From a bacterium (GTDB lineage Bacteria > Desulfobacterota > Binatia > DP-6): a stretch of 64,000 bases of DNA. The position numbers were made by a program, and so were the translations under genes. Positions within the stretch are counted from its first letter, which is position 1. Every line of letters begins with the position of its first letter. This document shows, one piece after another, positions 42,434-52,501 of this stretch. Under the pieces are notes generated by a model. That model had not been told where the DNA came from. It was given only the letters and a program-made list of their open reading frames with translations, and made no database searches. The DNA is taken from the NCBI GenBank assembly GCA_026129405.1, contig JAHCID010000006.1:62001-126000 (forward strand), written 5' to 3'.

Positions 42434-42967
42434 ATGGACGACTGGGTCACCGGCGACGGGTCGCCGGCACTCGTCTTGCACGTCGAGGATTGCGTGCCGT
42501 CCGCTGCCCTGTCGACCCGGATCGATCAGCTCACGCGGCGCGCGGGCGCGGTGTATCGGCGCTTCGCCGAGCTCGACTGCGGCGACGCCGAGCTGCATGA
42601 GCTGTGGATGGCCCTCGCGCTCGACGACGACGCCCGCGTCGCCGCCGCCCCGAGCCGCAACGGCCACGGCGGCTCCGTCGCCATCGACGGGCTCGAAGCG
42701 AGCGTCCTTGAGACGGCCCGCCGCCTGGCCGCTGCCGAGCGACTCGGCGTGCATGATCACCGCGATCGCCGGCTCGGCGCCGCTCTCGGGATCGAGCTCG
42801 CACGCCTCGAGCTCATGCGCCGCCGCGACGATGCCGAGCAGCGGGACGGCATCCACGTACGTGCCCTCGCCGACCTCGCCGTCAAGCGCTCGCAGAATCG
42901 CGGCGTCCGCCTGGCGGCCGCCCTCCTCCTCACCCGGCGCACGCTACGCGGCAGCCTCCCGCGCTGA
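42434..42967 (+). CDS. Hypothetical protein, possibly degenerate ferritin/rubrerythrin-like
   Basis: A 177-residue predicted soluble, mostly helical protein. The first half (RIDQLTRRAGAVYRRFAELD ... ELHELWMALALDDDARVAA) resembles the helix pair of rubrerythrin-like ferritins, in which the second helix normally carries E-x2-H metal ligands; here those positions are Asp and Arg, so di-iron binding is unlikely. This resemblance is weak and judged by eye. Start ATG 42434 has a GAGG about 9 nt upstream. It is followed 98 nt later by the two-component pair in the same direction. Confidence 0.5.
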   Translation: MDDWVTGDGSPALVLHVEDCVPSAALSTRIDQLTRRAGAVYRRFAELDCGDAELHELWMALALDDDARVAAAPSRNGHGGSVAIDGLEASVLETARRLAAAERLGVHDHRDRRLGAALGIELARLELMRRRDDAEQRDGIHVRALADLAVKRSQNRGVRLAAALLLTRRTLRGSLPR

Positions 42968-43028
42968 CGTCGCCGCGTCATCGACGCCGATTTCGTTGCG
43001 TGCGCCGCCACGCACGTTGCGGTGGCAC

Positions 43029-43057
43029 TTGCCCCGTCGCGCGGCCCGGGACTAGAA
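43029..43057 (+). promoter_or_regulatory. Possible promoter of the NtrC-family/globin kinase operon
   Basis: TTGCCC (43029-43034) and CTAGAA (43052-43057) are 17 nt apart; the ATG is 8 nt after the -10. No Shine-Dalgarno is seen, again suggesting a leaderless mRNA. Confidence 0.45.
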
Positions 43058-43065
43058 GCCAGCCC

Positions 43066-44395
<1,330 letters not shown>

Positions 44396-44421
<26 letters not shown>

Positions 44422-45706
44422 CGTCGGGACGCGCCACCCGCTCCTCAGCGAGCTCACCGGCCTCGATCCGGCGCAGCAGGCGGAACGTCTCGCGTACTTC
44501 GACCTCGGCCCCGACGACGCCGCCCAGCTGCGCGGCCTCGCGGCGTCGGCGGAGCGCAACGTCGACGAGGTGGTCGAGCGCTTCTACGAGCACCTCCTGC
44601 AGTTCCCCGAGCTCGCCACGCTCCTCAACGCCGAGCCCGGCCGCGTGGCGCGGGTGAAGGAGGCGCAGCGCGCCTACTTCCTCGCCATCACCGAGGGCCG
44701 CTTCGACGAAACCTACTTCGAGAGCCGGCTCCGCGTCGGCGATGCCCATCAGCGGGTCGGCCTGCGACCCGCCTGGTACCTCGGCGCCTTCTCGCTCTAC
44801 CTGCGGCTGGCGCTGCACACGGTGTTCGCCGACTCGCCCGAGGGGGCCCGCCTCCTGCCCGCCGCCGAAGCGCTCATCAAGGTCGTGTTTCTCGACATGT
44901 CGCTGGCGATGAACACCTACATCTACGGCGGCTTCGTCCAGCGCGAGTTCGCGGCCGAGCTCGAGCGCGCCGCCGCCGTCGCCGAAGAGGCCCTCCGCGT
45001 CCACGCCGAGGTCGAGCAGCTGAAGGACGACCTCGCGCGCATGGTCGTGCACGATCTCAAGAATCCCGTGAGCGGCATCTCGATGCTGGCGCAGCTGGCG
45101 CTGCGCAAGGGACAGGACCTCGGGGCCGCGCATCGCGGCTATCTCCAGCAGATCGACCGTACCTGTGGCGAGATGATGCGGCTCATCCAGAACCTCCTCG
45201 AGATCGCGAAGATCGAGGAGGGCAAGATGCCGGTGGTGCTCGAGCCGGTGCCCCTGGGCCCGGTCGTCGACGAGGTCGTCGCCGAGCTCGCGCCCGGGGC
45301 CGCCGACGGACGGCGGACGATCCGCGTCGCGCTGCCGGACGGCGTCCCCGCGCTCGTCGCCGACCGCTGGCTGCTGCGCCGGGTGCTCACCAATCTCCTC
45401 GTGAACGCCGTGCGCCACAGCGGCAGCCAGGACGTGGTGATCGACGCCGCGGTCGACGCCGCCGCGGACACCGTCACGCTGCGCGTGACCGACTTCGGCC
45501 GCGGCATCCCCGAGGAGGACCAGGCGGCGATCTTCGAGAAGTTCCGCAGCGGCCGGCGCTCCCCGATCGGCGATCCCGGCGGCGACACCGGGCTCGGGCT
45601 CGCGTTCTGTCGCCTCGCCGTCGAGCACATGGGTGGACAGATCGCCGTCAGCAGCCGCCCCGGCGAGACCGTCTTCGGCGTGACGCTCCCCGCGAGCGCG
45701 GGCTGA
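44396..45706 (+). CDS. Globin-coupled sensor histidine kinase
   Basis: A 436-residue soluble kinase. Residues about 20-185 form a protoglobin-type sensor domain, with the likely proximal haem ligand His118 in RVGDAHQRVGLRPAWYLGAF. After a short coiled coil, HisKA has the phospho-site His219 in MVVHDLKNPVSGIS. The ATPase domain has N (NLLVNAVRHS), G1 (DFGRGIPEED) and G2 (GDTGLGLAFC) boxes. It should sense O2 or another haem ligand and signal to the overlapping NtrC-family regulator. The start ATG 44396 lies inside that gene. It is not an integral membrane protein. Confidence 0.92.
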
Positions 45707-45758
45707 AGATCGCAATCCGGCCGCGGGCCGCCTCGGCCCGACACCGCTGCGACGGCCG

Positions 45759-46742
45759 TCAGGGCACGAGCACCGCGGCGCCCTCGAAGCGCCCGGCGCG
45801 CAGATCGTCGAGTGCCGCGTTCGCCGCCTCGAGCGGATACGTGCAGGTGGTCGTCTCGACGGGCACGCGTGGCGCGATCGCCAGGAAGTCGCTCGCATCG
45901 GCGCGTGTCAGGTTCGCCACCGAGCGCACCACCCGCTCGCTCCACAGGAGGTCGTAGGAGAACGCCGGGATGTCGCTCATGTGGATGCCGCCGCACACCA
46001 CGACGCCGGCGCGATCGACGGCCCGCAGCGCGGACGGCACGAGCGCGCCCACCGGCGCGAACAGGATGGCGGCGTCGAGCGGCACCGGCGCCGGCGCGTC
46101 CGAGCCGCCGGCCCAGGCGGCGCCGCAGCGCCGCGCGAACGCCGTCGCCGCCGTGTCGCCCGGACGCACGAAGGCATATACCTCGCGGCCCTCGTACCGC
46201 GCCACCTGGGTCACGATGTGGGCCGCCGCGCCGAACCCGTAGATGCCGAGACGACGTGCGGCGCCCGCCATGCGCAGGCTGCGATGGCCGATCAGCCCGG
46301 CACAGAGCAGCGGCGCGGCCGCGACCGGCGTATAGCCGGCGGGGATCGGGAAGCAGAAGCGGTGGTCCGCCGCCACCAGCTCCGCGTAGCCGCCGTCGTG
46401 CTGATAGCCGGTGAAGCGCGCCCGCTCGCAGAGATTCTCGCGGCCGCTCGTGCACCAGCGGCAGACGCCGCAGGTCCACCCGAGCCACGGCACGCCGACG
46501 ACGTCGCCCTCGCGCGGCGCCGACACCCCGGCGCCGACCTCGACCACGGTCCCGACGATCTCGTGCCCCGGAACCAGCGGCAGCGCGGGATGCGGCAGCT
46601 CGCCGTCGACGACGTGCAGGTCGGTGCGACAGACGGCGCACGCCAGCACGCGCAGCACCACCTGGCCCGGGCCGGCGACCGGGGACGGGACGTCGCACAG
46701 GGCCAGCGGCCGGCCGGATGCCTCGAGCACCATGGCGCGCAT
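45759..46742 (-). CDS. Zinc-dependent alcohol dehydrogenase family protein
   Basis: A 327-residue medium-chain dehydrogenase. Catalytic zinc ligands are Cys and His in CAVCRTDLHVVDGELP (about 35-50) and PGHEIVGTV (about 58-66). Structural zinc cysteines lie in CGVCRWCTSGRENLC (about 90-104). The Rossmann motif is shortened to GIYGFGAAAH (about 166). It is close to the AdhA/YogA-like aldehyde-reducing group. Start ATG 46742; ATG 46733 is also possible. It is convergent with the globin kinase, and 45 nt downstream of the HAD/ATPase gene. Confidence 0.9.
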   Translation of the reverse strand: MRAMVLEASGRPLALCDVPSPVAGPGQVVLRVLACAVCRTDLHVVDGELPHPALPLVPGHEIVGTVVEVGAGVSAPREGDVVGVPWLGWTCGVCRWCTSGRENLCERARFTGYQHDGGYAELVAADHRFCFPIPAGYTPVAAAPLLCAGLIGHRSLRMAGAARRLGIYGFGAAAHIVTQVARYEGREVYAFVRPGDTAATAFARRCGAAWAGGSDAPAPVPLDAAILFAPVGALVPSALRAVDRAGVVVCGGIHMSDIPAFSYDLLWSERVVRSVANLTRADASDFLAIAPRVPVETTTCTYPLEAANAALDDLRAGRFEGAAVLVP

Positions 46743-46786
46743 CAGCGCTCCATGCCGTCCGCCGCGGCCCCGCGACAAGTCGGCGA

Positions 46787-48538
46787 TCATGCCGAGACCG
46801 CCTCGCCGAAGCTCCGCGGCGAGATCACGTAGCGGTCCTCGACGTGCGCCACGATCTCGTCCCGGCTGGCGGCGGCACCGGCGGCGGCCGCGTGCTCGAG
46901 CTTCGCCAGGCCCGCGGCGAGCAGCGGCTCGCCCAGCACCGCCTCCGCCCAGCGCGAGAAGTCGCCCGCGGCGAGATGGTGCTGGAGCGACGCGAGCGGC
47001 ACCCGGCGGACCGCGTCGCAGAACTCCCGCACGTTGCGCGCGACGCAGATCACGCCGTCCGGCGGCAGGCGGAACGCGAACCCCTTCTCCGGGGGCAATT
47101 CGCCGTCGGCGTACTTGCGCCGGTGATGCACGTGCGGCGACGCGCGCTGCCCGGGCTCGAACACCTGCCACCGCGGTCCCCCGGGCGTCTGCACGAGGAG
47201 GCCGGCGCGCGGCATGCACAGCCGGGCGAGCGCGTCCGGCGGCACCAGACCGGGAGGCCCGTGACTGCGCAGCAGGCCGTCGACGAAGTAGCGCTCCTCG
47301 TCGACTACCGTGCGCGTGACGACGTGGGCGGTGACGGAGGCGTGCACCGCCTCGGCGAGGAGGCTCGGGCGATAGGTGACGAGCACGAGGTTGCCCGTCT
47401 CGGACACGAGCCCGGCGCACGACGGGGCACCGTCGTGGAAGAAGTACTGCGCCTCGTCGACGACGATCCAGTGCGGCAGGCCGCTGCGCCGGCGCTCGGC
47501 GGCCAGCGCCGCGAGCACGGCGCACGCCCAGGCGCAGCGCTCGTCCGCGGAAAGCGCGCTCAACGTCAGCACCACGCCGCAGCCCGTGCGCCGCAGCAGC
47601 GCCGGCACCGCTTCGGGCGCAGGCAGCGGCAGGTTCCGCCCGAGCACGAGCACCCCGGGACGCTCGCCGAGGGTGTCGTATTCGCCCTCCGGATCGATCA
47701 CACAGATGCCGTAGCCCGCCTCGACGAGCCGCTCGGCGACGAGGCCGCTCAGCCACGACTTGCCCGAGCGTGGATCGCCGCTCACGAGGACGTTGCCCCC
47801 GACCGGCAGCCGCGCCGGCGCGCCGTCGGTGGCGCGGCCGAGGGCGAGCGCGTGACGCGCTGGCGTCGGCAGCTCCCAGCCGCTCGCGGCGAGCCGGCGG
47901 ACGTAGTGCGCCACGCCGCTCGTCCCCGGCTGCGACAGGTGATCGTCCGCGATCCGCGCCACCGCCGGTACCGCGCCGCGCGCGGCGACCCCCACCTCGG
48001 CGAGGGCGAAGAGCGGCAGGTCGTTCTCGGCGTCGCCGAACGCGACCATGTTGTGCGCCGAGCGCCCGAGCTCGCCGAGCGCGCGGCGCACGCCGACGGC
48101 CTTGTTGACCCCGGTCGGGAGGAGCATCACCGCCGCGCGGTTGAACACCAGCTGGAGGTCGGCCCCCTCGTCGCGGATCAGCTGGAGCGCCTGCGCGGCG
48201 TGGCCTTCCCACGTCCCGACGACGACCGCGCCGACGTGGAACGGCACGCCCGCCGCGCGCAGCCGGCCGAGGAAGTCGGGTGACGGCGCCCCGCCGAGCT
48301 GGATGATGCGATCCGACTCGGGAAGCCAGACCATCGCACCATTCTCGGCGACGACCGCATCGAAGGCGCCGAAGTCGACGTTGCCGAGGCGGAGATCCTC
48401 GAGCACCCGGCCGGTGACGAGGAGCGTGGCGACGCCCGCCGCGCGCGCGGCGATCAGCGCGTCGCACACCTCGGGCGCCAGCCGGCCCCCGGCGGCGCCG
48501 GTTCCGTCGAAGTCGCAAGCGAGGACGCGCGTGTACAT
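46787..48538 (-). CDS. HAD phosphatase - HerA/DUF87-type ATPase fusion
   Basis: A 583-residue two-domain protein. Residues 1 to about 215 are a Cof/HAD-IIB hydrolase: VLACDFDGTGA (5-15) with both catalytic aspartates, a cap domain, and VAFGDAENDLPLF as motif 4 (about 163-175). From about 240 there is a P-loop ATPase of the HerA/DUF87 kind: VLVSGDPRSGKSWLSG (about 250-265), VIDPEGEYDTL, and Walker B HWIVVDEAQYFFHDG (about 355-369), followed by VLVTYRPSLLA. The ATPase usually remodels DNA or other polymers; here no partner nuclease such as NurA is adjacent. Start ATG 48538. Neighbours are stress genes and a dehydrogenase. Function unknown. Confidence 0.85.
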   Translation of the reverse strand: MYTRVLACDFDGTGAAGGRLAPEVCDALIAARAAGVATLLVTGRVLEDLRLGNVDFGAFDAVVAENGAMVWLPESDRIIQLGGAPSPDFLGRLRAAGVPFHVGAVVVGTWEGHAAQALQLIRDEGADLQLVFNRAAVMLLPTGVNKAVGVRRALGELGRSAHNMVAFGDAENDLPLFALAEVGVAARGAVPAVARIADDHLSQPGTSGVAHYVRRLAASGWELPTPARHALALGRATDGAPARLPVGGNVLVSGDPRSGKSWLSGLVAERLVEAGYGICVIDPEGEYDTLGERPGVLVLGRNLPLPAPEAVPALLRRTGCGVVLTLSALSADERCAWACAVLAALAAERRRSGLPHWIVVDEAQYFFHDGAPSCAGLVSETGNLVLVTYRPSLLAEAVHASVTAHVVTRTVVDEERYFVDGLLRSHGPPGLVPPDALARLCMPRAGLLVQTPGGPRWQVFEPGQRASPHVHHRRKYADGELPPEKGFAFRLPPDGVICVARNVREFCDAVRRVPLASLQHHLAAGDFSRWAEAVLGEPLLAAGLAKLEHAAAAGAAASRDEIVAHVEDRYVISPRSFGEAVSA

Positions 48539-48732
48539 GGGAGCCCGCCCGACCCTTTGCAAGAACGTCTCCACGTCGCGGCGAACCCGAGGCGCAACGC
48601 GCGTTCCCATCGCCGGGACCGTGCCCCGCGTCGCATTGCCGGATCCCGGAAGCGTGCCACCCCCGCATGCGGCGCGCGGGATGGCCACGAAGTTGCTCCT
48701 GCGAACGACGACTCCAACGAAAGGATCCCCCG

Positions 48733-49221
48733 ATGCCGTCGAGTCCCTTCCGCCGGATTCTCGTCCCACACGATTTCTCCGCCGCTGCAGACCACGCCCT
48801 GCGACAGGCCGCCGCGCTCGCACGCGCCGCGCGTGGCCGCCTGCGCGTGCTCCACGTGCTCGAGCCGATGTACGTGCCGATCAACGTGCCGGGCCAGGCG
48901 CTGCCGGATCCGTACGCGCTCGTGCCGACCCAGCAGGCCGCGCTCGAGCAGCACGTCCGCAAGCTGCTCGGCTCGGGGGCACCGCCCTTCACGGTCGAGG
49001 TGCGCGTCGCGCAGCCCACTGTCGCCATCCTCGAGGCCGCGCGGCGCGCGGACTCGATCGTGATGTCGACCCACGGCCGCACCGGCCTGCGCCATCTGCT
49101 CCTCGGCAGCGTCGCCGAGCGCGTCGTCCGCGCCTCGCCCATCCCCGTCCTCACCGTGCGGCCCACGCCGTCACGACGCGCGCGCAAGCCGCGCCCCAGC
49201 CGCACCCGGCGCGCCGCCTGA
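48733..49221 (+). CDS. Universal stress protein (UspA family)
   Basis: A 162-residue single USP domain. It begins FRRILVPHDFSAAADHALRQ and ends with the ATP-binding signature MSTHGRTGLRHLLLGSVAERVVRASPIPVLTV (G-2x-G-9x-G-S/T pattern), so nucleotide binding is likely. A basic C-terminal tail (about 148-162) is unusual. Start ATG 48733 follows AAAGGATC. It faces the second USP gene across the hairpin at 49256-49310. Confidence 0.93.
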   Translation: MPSSPFRRILVPHDFSAAADHALRQAAALARAARGRLRVLHVLEPMYVPINVPGQALPDPYALVPTQQAALEQHVRKLLGSGAPPFTVEVRVAQPTVAILEAARRADSIVMSTHGRTGLRHLLLGSVAERVVRASPIPVLTVRPTPSRRARKPRPSRTRRAA

Positions 49222-49255
49222 TTCGGCGGGGCCGACGCACCCCGGGATTCGCGTG

Positions 49256-49310
49256 CGCCGAGCCGCCCGCCGTTCGTCCCGAGCTCGGACGAACGGCGGA
49301 CGGCTCGGCG
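49256..49310. terminator. Strong bidirectional terminator hairpin
   Basis: Two 24-nt arms (49256-49279 and 49287-49310) pair at 23 of 24 positions around a 7-nt loop. It fills the 94-nt gap between two convergent universal stress protein genes. No long T-run follows on either side, so termination may depend on hairpin strength or Rho. Confidence 0.75.
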
Positions 49311-49315
49311 GGGGC

Positions 49316-49804
49316 TCAATGCACCACCAGAACGGGCCGGTCCGTCGCGCCGAGGATGCGATGCGCGACGCTCCCCAACACCGCCCCCGCGACGGCCCCG
49401 TGGCCGCGGCTGCCCATCACGATGAGATCCGCATCCGCGGCGGCGGCGACGATGGCACGCACGGGGATATCGAACACGACCGCGCTCGTGCACGGCACGC
49501 CGGCGGCGGCGCAGACGTCGCGCACGCGCTGGAGGTCCGTCTCCGCAGCCGCCCGCAGCGCCTGCTCGATGCCGCGGATGGCCTCGCCGATGGTCCCCGA
49601 CGGCAGCACGGCGCCGAGGCCGCGCAGGCCCTGCGGCTCGATCGCCGACAGCAGCCGCACGGTACCGCCCCCGGCACGCGCCAGGCGACAGGCCATCACC
49701 GCCGCCCGCAGCGCGGGGTCCGAACCGTCGAAGGGAACGAGGAGGCGTTGCGGTAGGGGCGCCGTCGCCTGCTCGCCCGGCAGCGGAGATCCGGCCCCGG
49801 CCAT
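49316..49804 (-). CDS. Universal stress protein (UspA family)
   Basis: A 162-residue USP domain with QRLLVPFDGSDPALRAAV (about 19-36) and the nucleotide-binding signature VMGSRGHGAVAGAVLGSVAHRILGATDRPVLVV. It is distinct in sequence from the plus-strand paralogue but of the same length. It lies 10 nt downstream of the small conserved gene at 49815-50147, likely co-transcribed. Confidence 0.93.
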   Translation of the reverse strand: MAGAGSPLPGEQATAPLPQRLLVPFDGSDPALRAAVMACRLARAGGGTVRLLSAIEPQGLRGLGAVLPSGTIGEAIRGIEQALRAAAETDLQRVRDVCAAAGVPCTSAVVFDIPVRAIVAAAADADLIVMGSRGHGAVAGAVLGSVAHRILGATDRPVLVVH

Positions 49805-49814
49805 CGCTCCCACC

Positions 49815-50147
49815 TCAGGCCGCCACCGGCGTCGCGGCGTCGAGACCGAGACGCGTGCGCACGGCGGCGGGGTCGAGGTGGAAGTGGTCGCACACGGCCG
49901 CGAAGTCGAACGGCGAGTCGAGCGCGTCGGACCGGAACCAGTCGCGCAGCTCGCCGCGCAGGCGAACGGCCCGGCGACCGTGGGCATGCGCATAGCTGCG
50001 CCAGCAGCGCACTGCATCCTCCAGCACCGCCGCCAGGAGACGGTCCTCCCCTCGCGTCGGACGCTCGGTGGCGGCGAGCAGCAGCGGCCCGGCGGCGGCG
50101 CCGGCGCAGAGGGTCGTGAGCAATGGCTCGGTAGGATGGCTCCGCAT
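49815..50147 (-). CDS. Conserved hypothetical protein
   Basis: A 110-residue soluble protein. Its core (AVLEDAVRCWRSYAHAHGRR, ELRDWFRSDALDSPFDFAAV, CDHFHLDPAAVRTRLGL) follows a pattern I recognise from uncharacterised proteins of deltaproteobacteria-like genomes: a helical segment, a WxxSD...PF.F motif and a closing LxLDPxxxRxxL helix. Function unknown. Start ATG 50147 has GAGG 5 nt upstream; an in-frame GTG at 50210 would add 21 residues. Confidence 0.65.
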   Translation of the reverse strand: MRSHPTEPLLTTLCAGAAAGPLLLAATERPTRGEDRLLAAVLEDAVRCWRSYAHAHGRRAVRLRGELRDWFRSDALDSPFDFAAVCDHFHLDPAAVRTRLGLDAATPVAA

Positions 50148-50335
50148 GCGAGCCTCGAAGAGCACGCCGCATGCCAGCACCCATCGCGTCCGTGCCGAAT
50201 CGAATCGCACCCGGGCGCGGGCGCCGTTCGCAGCGGCGCGAAACGCACGGCGGCCGCGTTCTCGCCCCTGCGCCCCACTGTGCTGCGCCTCGGCGCTTGC
50301 CCCGCGGCAGGTTTCTTGCCTTGTGACGTCGGACC

Positions 50336-51985
50336 ATGCCGGCGACCGACCAGCGGGACGTGCTCGCCCTGCTCGCGCGCCCCGCGGCCTATCCGCACGC
50401 CGCGCCGGAGCCCGTGCACGTGCAGACGCACATCTCCCACGTGTTCCTCGCCGGCGCGCACGTCTACAAGCTGAAGAAGGCAGCGCAGCTGCCGTTCGTC
50501 GATCAGAGCACGACGGCCCGCCGCGCGGCGCTGTGCACGGCCGAGGTGGAGCTGAACCGCCAGCTCGCGGCGCCGGTCTATCTCGGCTGCGTCACCGTCA
50601 CGCGCGAGCGGGACGGCCGACTCGCGCTCGGCGGCGGCGGGACGCCCGTCGAGACGCTCGTCCACATGCGCCGCCTTCCGGACCAGCGCGCCCTCGCGCG
50701 CCTGGTCGAGCGCGGCCTCGCCGACGTGCGCATGATGACCGCGATCGCCCAGCGCCTCGCCGCCTTCCATACGACCGCCCCGTCCGGCGCCGGCGCGGCC
50801 CGCGAGGGCACCCGCCGGCGCGTGCGCGCGAACTGGGACCGCGTGCTGGCGCTGACCGCGTCGCTCCCGCCCGCCGTGCTGCGGCCGCTCGAACGCCGCC
50901 TCCTCACCGACGCCGGGCCGACGGTGCTCGGCGCGCGGGCGGCCTGCTTCGATCGCCGTCGCGCGCGCGGCCGCATCCGGGAAGGACACGGCGACCTGCA
51001 CGCCGAGCAGGTATATGTCCTCGCGACCGCGTTGCCGGCGCTCCCGCCCTACCCGCGCGTGCCCGCGGGACCGTGGCTCGTCGATCGGCTGGAGTTCTCG
51101 CAGGCGCTGCGCTGCTGCGACGTCGCCTCGGAGGTCGCGTTCCTGGCGATGGACCTCGAGCGGCTCGGCCGTCGCGACCTCGGCGACGCCTTCGTGGCCG
51201 CGTATCGCACCGCCAGCGGCGATACCGAGATCGACGACGTGCTGCCGTTCTACGTCGCGTACCGCGCCTGCATCCGCGGCGCCGTCGAGGGCATGAAGGC
51301 GCAGGAGCCCGAGGTCGACGCCGCCGACGCCGAGGCGGCGCGGGTGCGCGCGCGCCGCTTCTTCGCCGTTGCGCTGCAGGCGGTCTGGCGCACGGGCCCA
51401 CCGCCGATCCTCGCCTGCGCCGGGCCGAGCGGCAGCGGCAAGAGCACCGTCGCCGAAGCGCTCGCAGCGGCGACGGGCTTCGCGCACGTGAGCTCGGACC
51501 GGCTGCGCAAGCAGCGCGCCGGCCTGCGCGCCGGCGAGCGCGCGCGCCGCCGCCGCCTGACGCGAGCGGCGCGCGCGGCTGTCTACGACGCGCTCGGGCG
51601 CGCCATCGGCCGGCAGCTCGCCGCCGGTCGGGGCGTGGTCGCCGATGCGACGTTCCTACGCCGCGAGGAGCGCGCCCGGCTCGCCGCCGTCGCGGCCCGC
51701 CACGGCGCGCCCCTGTGCTTCGTGGCGTGCGACGCGCGTCCCGCGACCATCCGCTCTCGTCTCGCGACCCGCCCGCCGGGCTGGTCCGACGCCACCTGGG
51801 AGGTGTACGTGCGACAGCAGCAGACCCGCGACCCGTTCGCGCCCGACGAGCTGGTGATCACCCTCGACACGAACCACGAGCGCACGCTGGTCGCCGATGC
51901 GGCGCTCGCTGCGTGCTGGAGCTGGTACGGACGCCACGCGCTGCCGCGCTCCGGCCGGCGCAGCCTGCGGCAGGCGCGGCGATGA
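50336..51985 (+). CDS. Bifunctional aminoglycoside-phosphotransferase-like / AAA (zeta-toxin-like) kinase
   Basis: A 549-residue fusion. The N-terminal 330 residues follow the COG2187-type APH-like kinase fold, with HVYKLKKAAQLPFVD (about 41-55) and a catalytic-loop variant EGHGDLHAEQVY (about 215-226). The C-terminal part has a P-loop ACAGPSGSGKST (about 359-370) and SSDRLRKQR, a helix-rich lid and an ADATF motif, as in small P-loop kinases. The same domain pair is common in bacteria but its substrate is unknown; antibiotic resistance should not be assumed. It overlaps the cytochrome c gene by 4 nt. Confidence 0.88.
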   Translation: MPATDQRDVLALLARPAAYPHAAPEPVHVQTHISHVFLAGAHVYKLKKAAQLPFVDQSTTARRAALCTAEVELNRQLAAPVYLGCVTVTRERDGRLALGGGGTPVETLVHMRRLPDQRALARLVERGLADVRMMTAIAQRLAAFHTTAPSGAGAAREGTRRRVRANWDRVLALTASLPPAVLRPLERRLLTDAGPTVLGARAACFDRRRARGRIREGHGDLHAEQVYVLATALPALPPYPRVPAGPWLVDRLEFSQALRCCDVASEVAFLAMDLERLGRRDLGDAFVAAYRTASGDTEIDDVLPFYVAYRACIRGAVEGMKAQEPEVDAADAEAARVRARRFFAVALQAVWRTGPPPILACAGPSGSGKSTVAEALAAATGFAHVSSDRLRKQRAGLRAGERARRRRLTRAARAAVYDALGRAIGRQLAAGRGVVADATFLRREERARLAAVAARHGAPLCFVACDARPATIRSRLATRPPGWSDATWEVYVRQQQTRDPFAPDELVITLDTNHERTLVADAALAACWSWYGRHALPRSGRRSLRQARR

Positions 51986-52446
51986 GGCGCACCGCGACCG
52001 GGCTCGCGCTGGCCGCGCTCGCGACCGTCGTCGGCGCCTGCGCCCGCCCGACCACGCCGGCCGCGCCGCCCGCGGCGGCAGCGGCGGCCGATGCGGGCGC
52101 CATCTTCCACCGGCGTTGCGCGGCCTGCCACGGCGACGATGCGCGTGGCGACGGGCCGGTGGCACCGACGCTGCGCACGCCGCCGCCCGATCTGACCCGC
52201 CTCGCGGCGGACAACGGCGGCGTCTTCCCGCGCACGCGCGTGATCGACGTCGTCAGCGGCGAGATACCCATCGCCGCGCACGGCACGCGCGACATGCCGG
52301 TCTGGAGCCTGCGCTTCCGTCCATCGTCGGGCGCCGCCACGGCGGCCAGCCTGTGGAGCACGCGACAGCTCGAGCTGCTGACATCATACCTGGAGACGAT
52401 CCAGGTACCGGCGAGCGCCGCGACATCGCCCGCAGGTAGCCGGTGA
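51982..52446 (+). CDS. Monohaem cytochrome c lipoprotein
   Basis: A 154-residue exported protein. A signal sequence ends in VGAC (about 17-20), a likely lipobox, followed by an Ala/Pro linker. The haem c site is CAACH (46-50), and the axial Met is probably in DMPVWSLRF (about 109). It would carry electrons in the periplasm, attached to a membrane. It overlaps the upstream fusion-kinase gene (ATGA) and is convergent with the next gene. Confidence 0.9.
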   Translation: MRRTATGLALAALATVVGACARPTTPAAPPAAAAAADAGAIFHRRCAACHGDDARGDGPVAPTLRTPPPDLTRLAADNGGVFPRTRVIDVVSGEIPIAAHGTRDMPVWSLRFRPSSGAATAASLWSTRQLELLTSYLETIQVPASAATSPAGSR

Positions 52447-52501
52447 GCTCGCGGCCGCGAGCGCGGACGAGGTTCGGTCCGGATGTGCGCGGTGGCGCTG
52501 C

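Noticed and set aside
42299-42856. Minus-strand open frame opposite the ferritin-like hypothetical gene
   Set aside because: No ribosome binding site and no recognisable motif; the plus-strand frame has better helix periodicity and an SD.
43020-43040. Possible sigma-54 promoter (TGGCAC) before the NtrC-family gene
   Set aside because: The invariant GG-N10-GC spacing is not met; GT stands at the second position.
45759-49493. A 1200-codon minus-strand frame covering the dehydrogenase and the region upstream
   Set aside because: Only the last 327 codons match a dehydrogenase; the rest is a shadow of the HAD/ATPase gene and antisense of the plus-strand USP.
50336-51985. Aminoglycoside resistance gene
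   Set aside because: The APH-like fold belongs to a widespread fusion family of unknown substrate; resistance cannot be inferred from the sequence.
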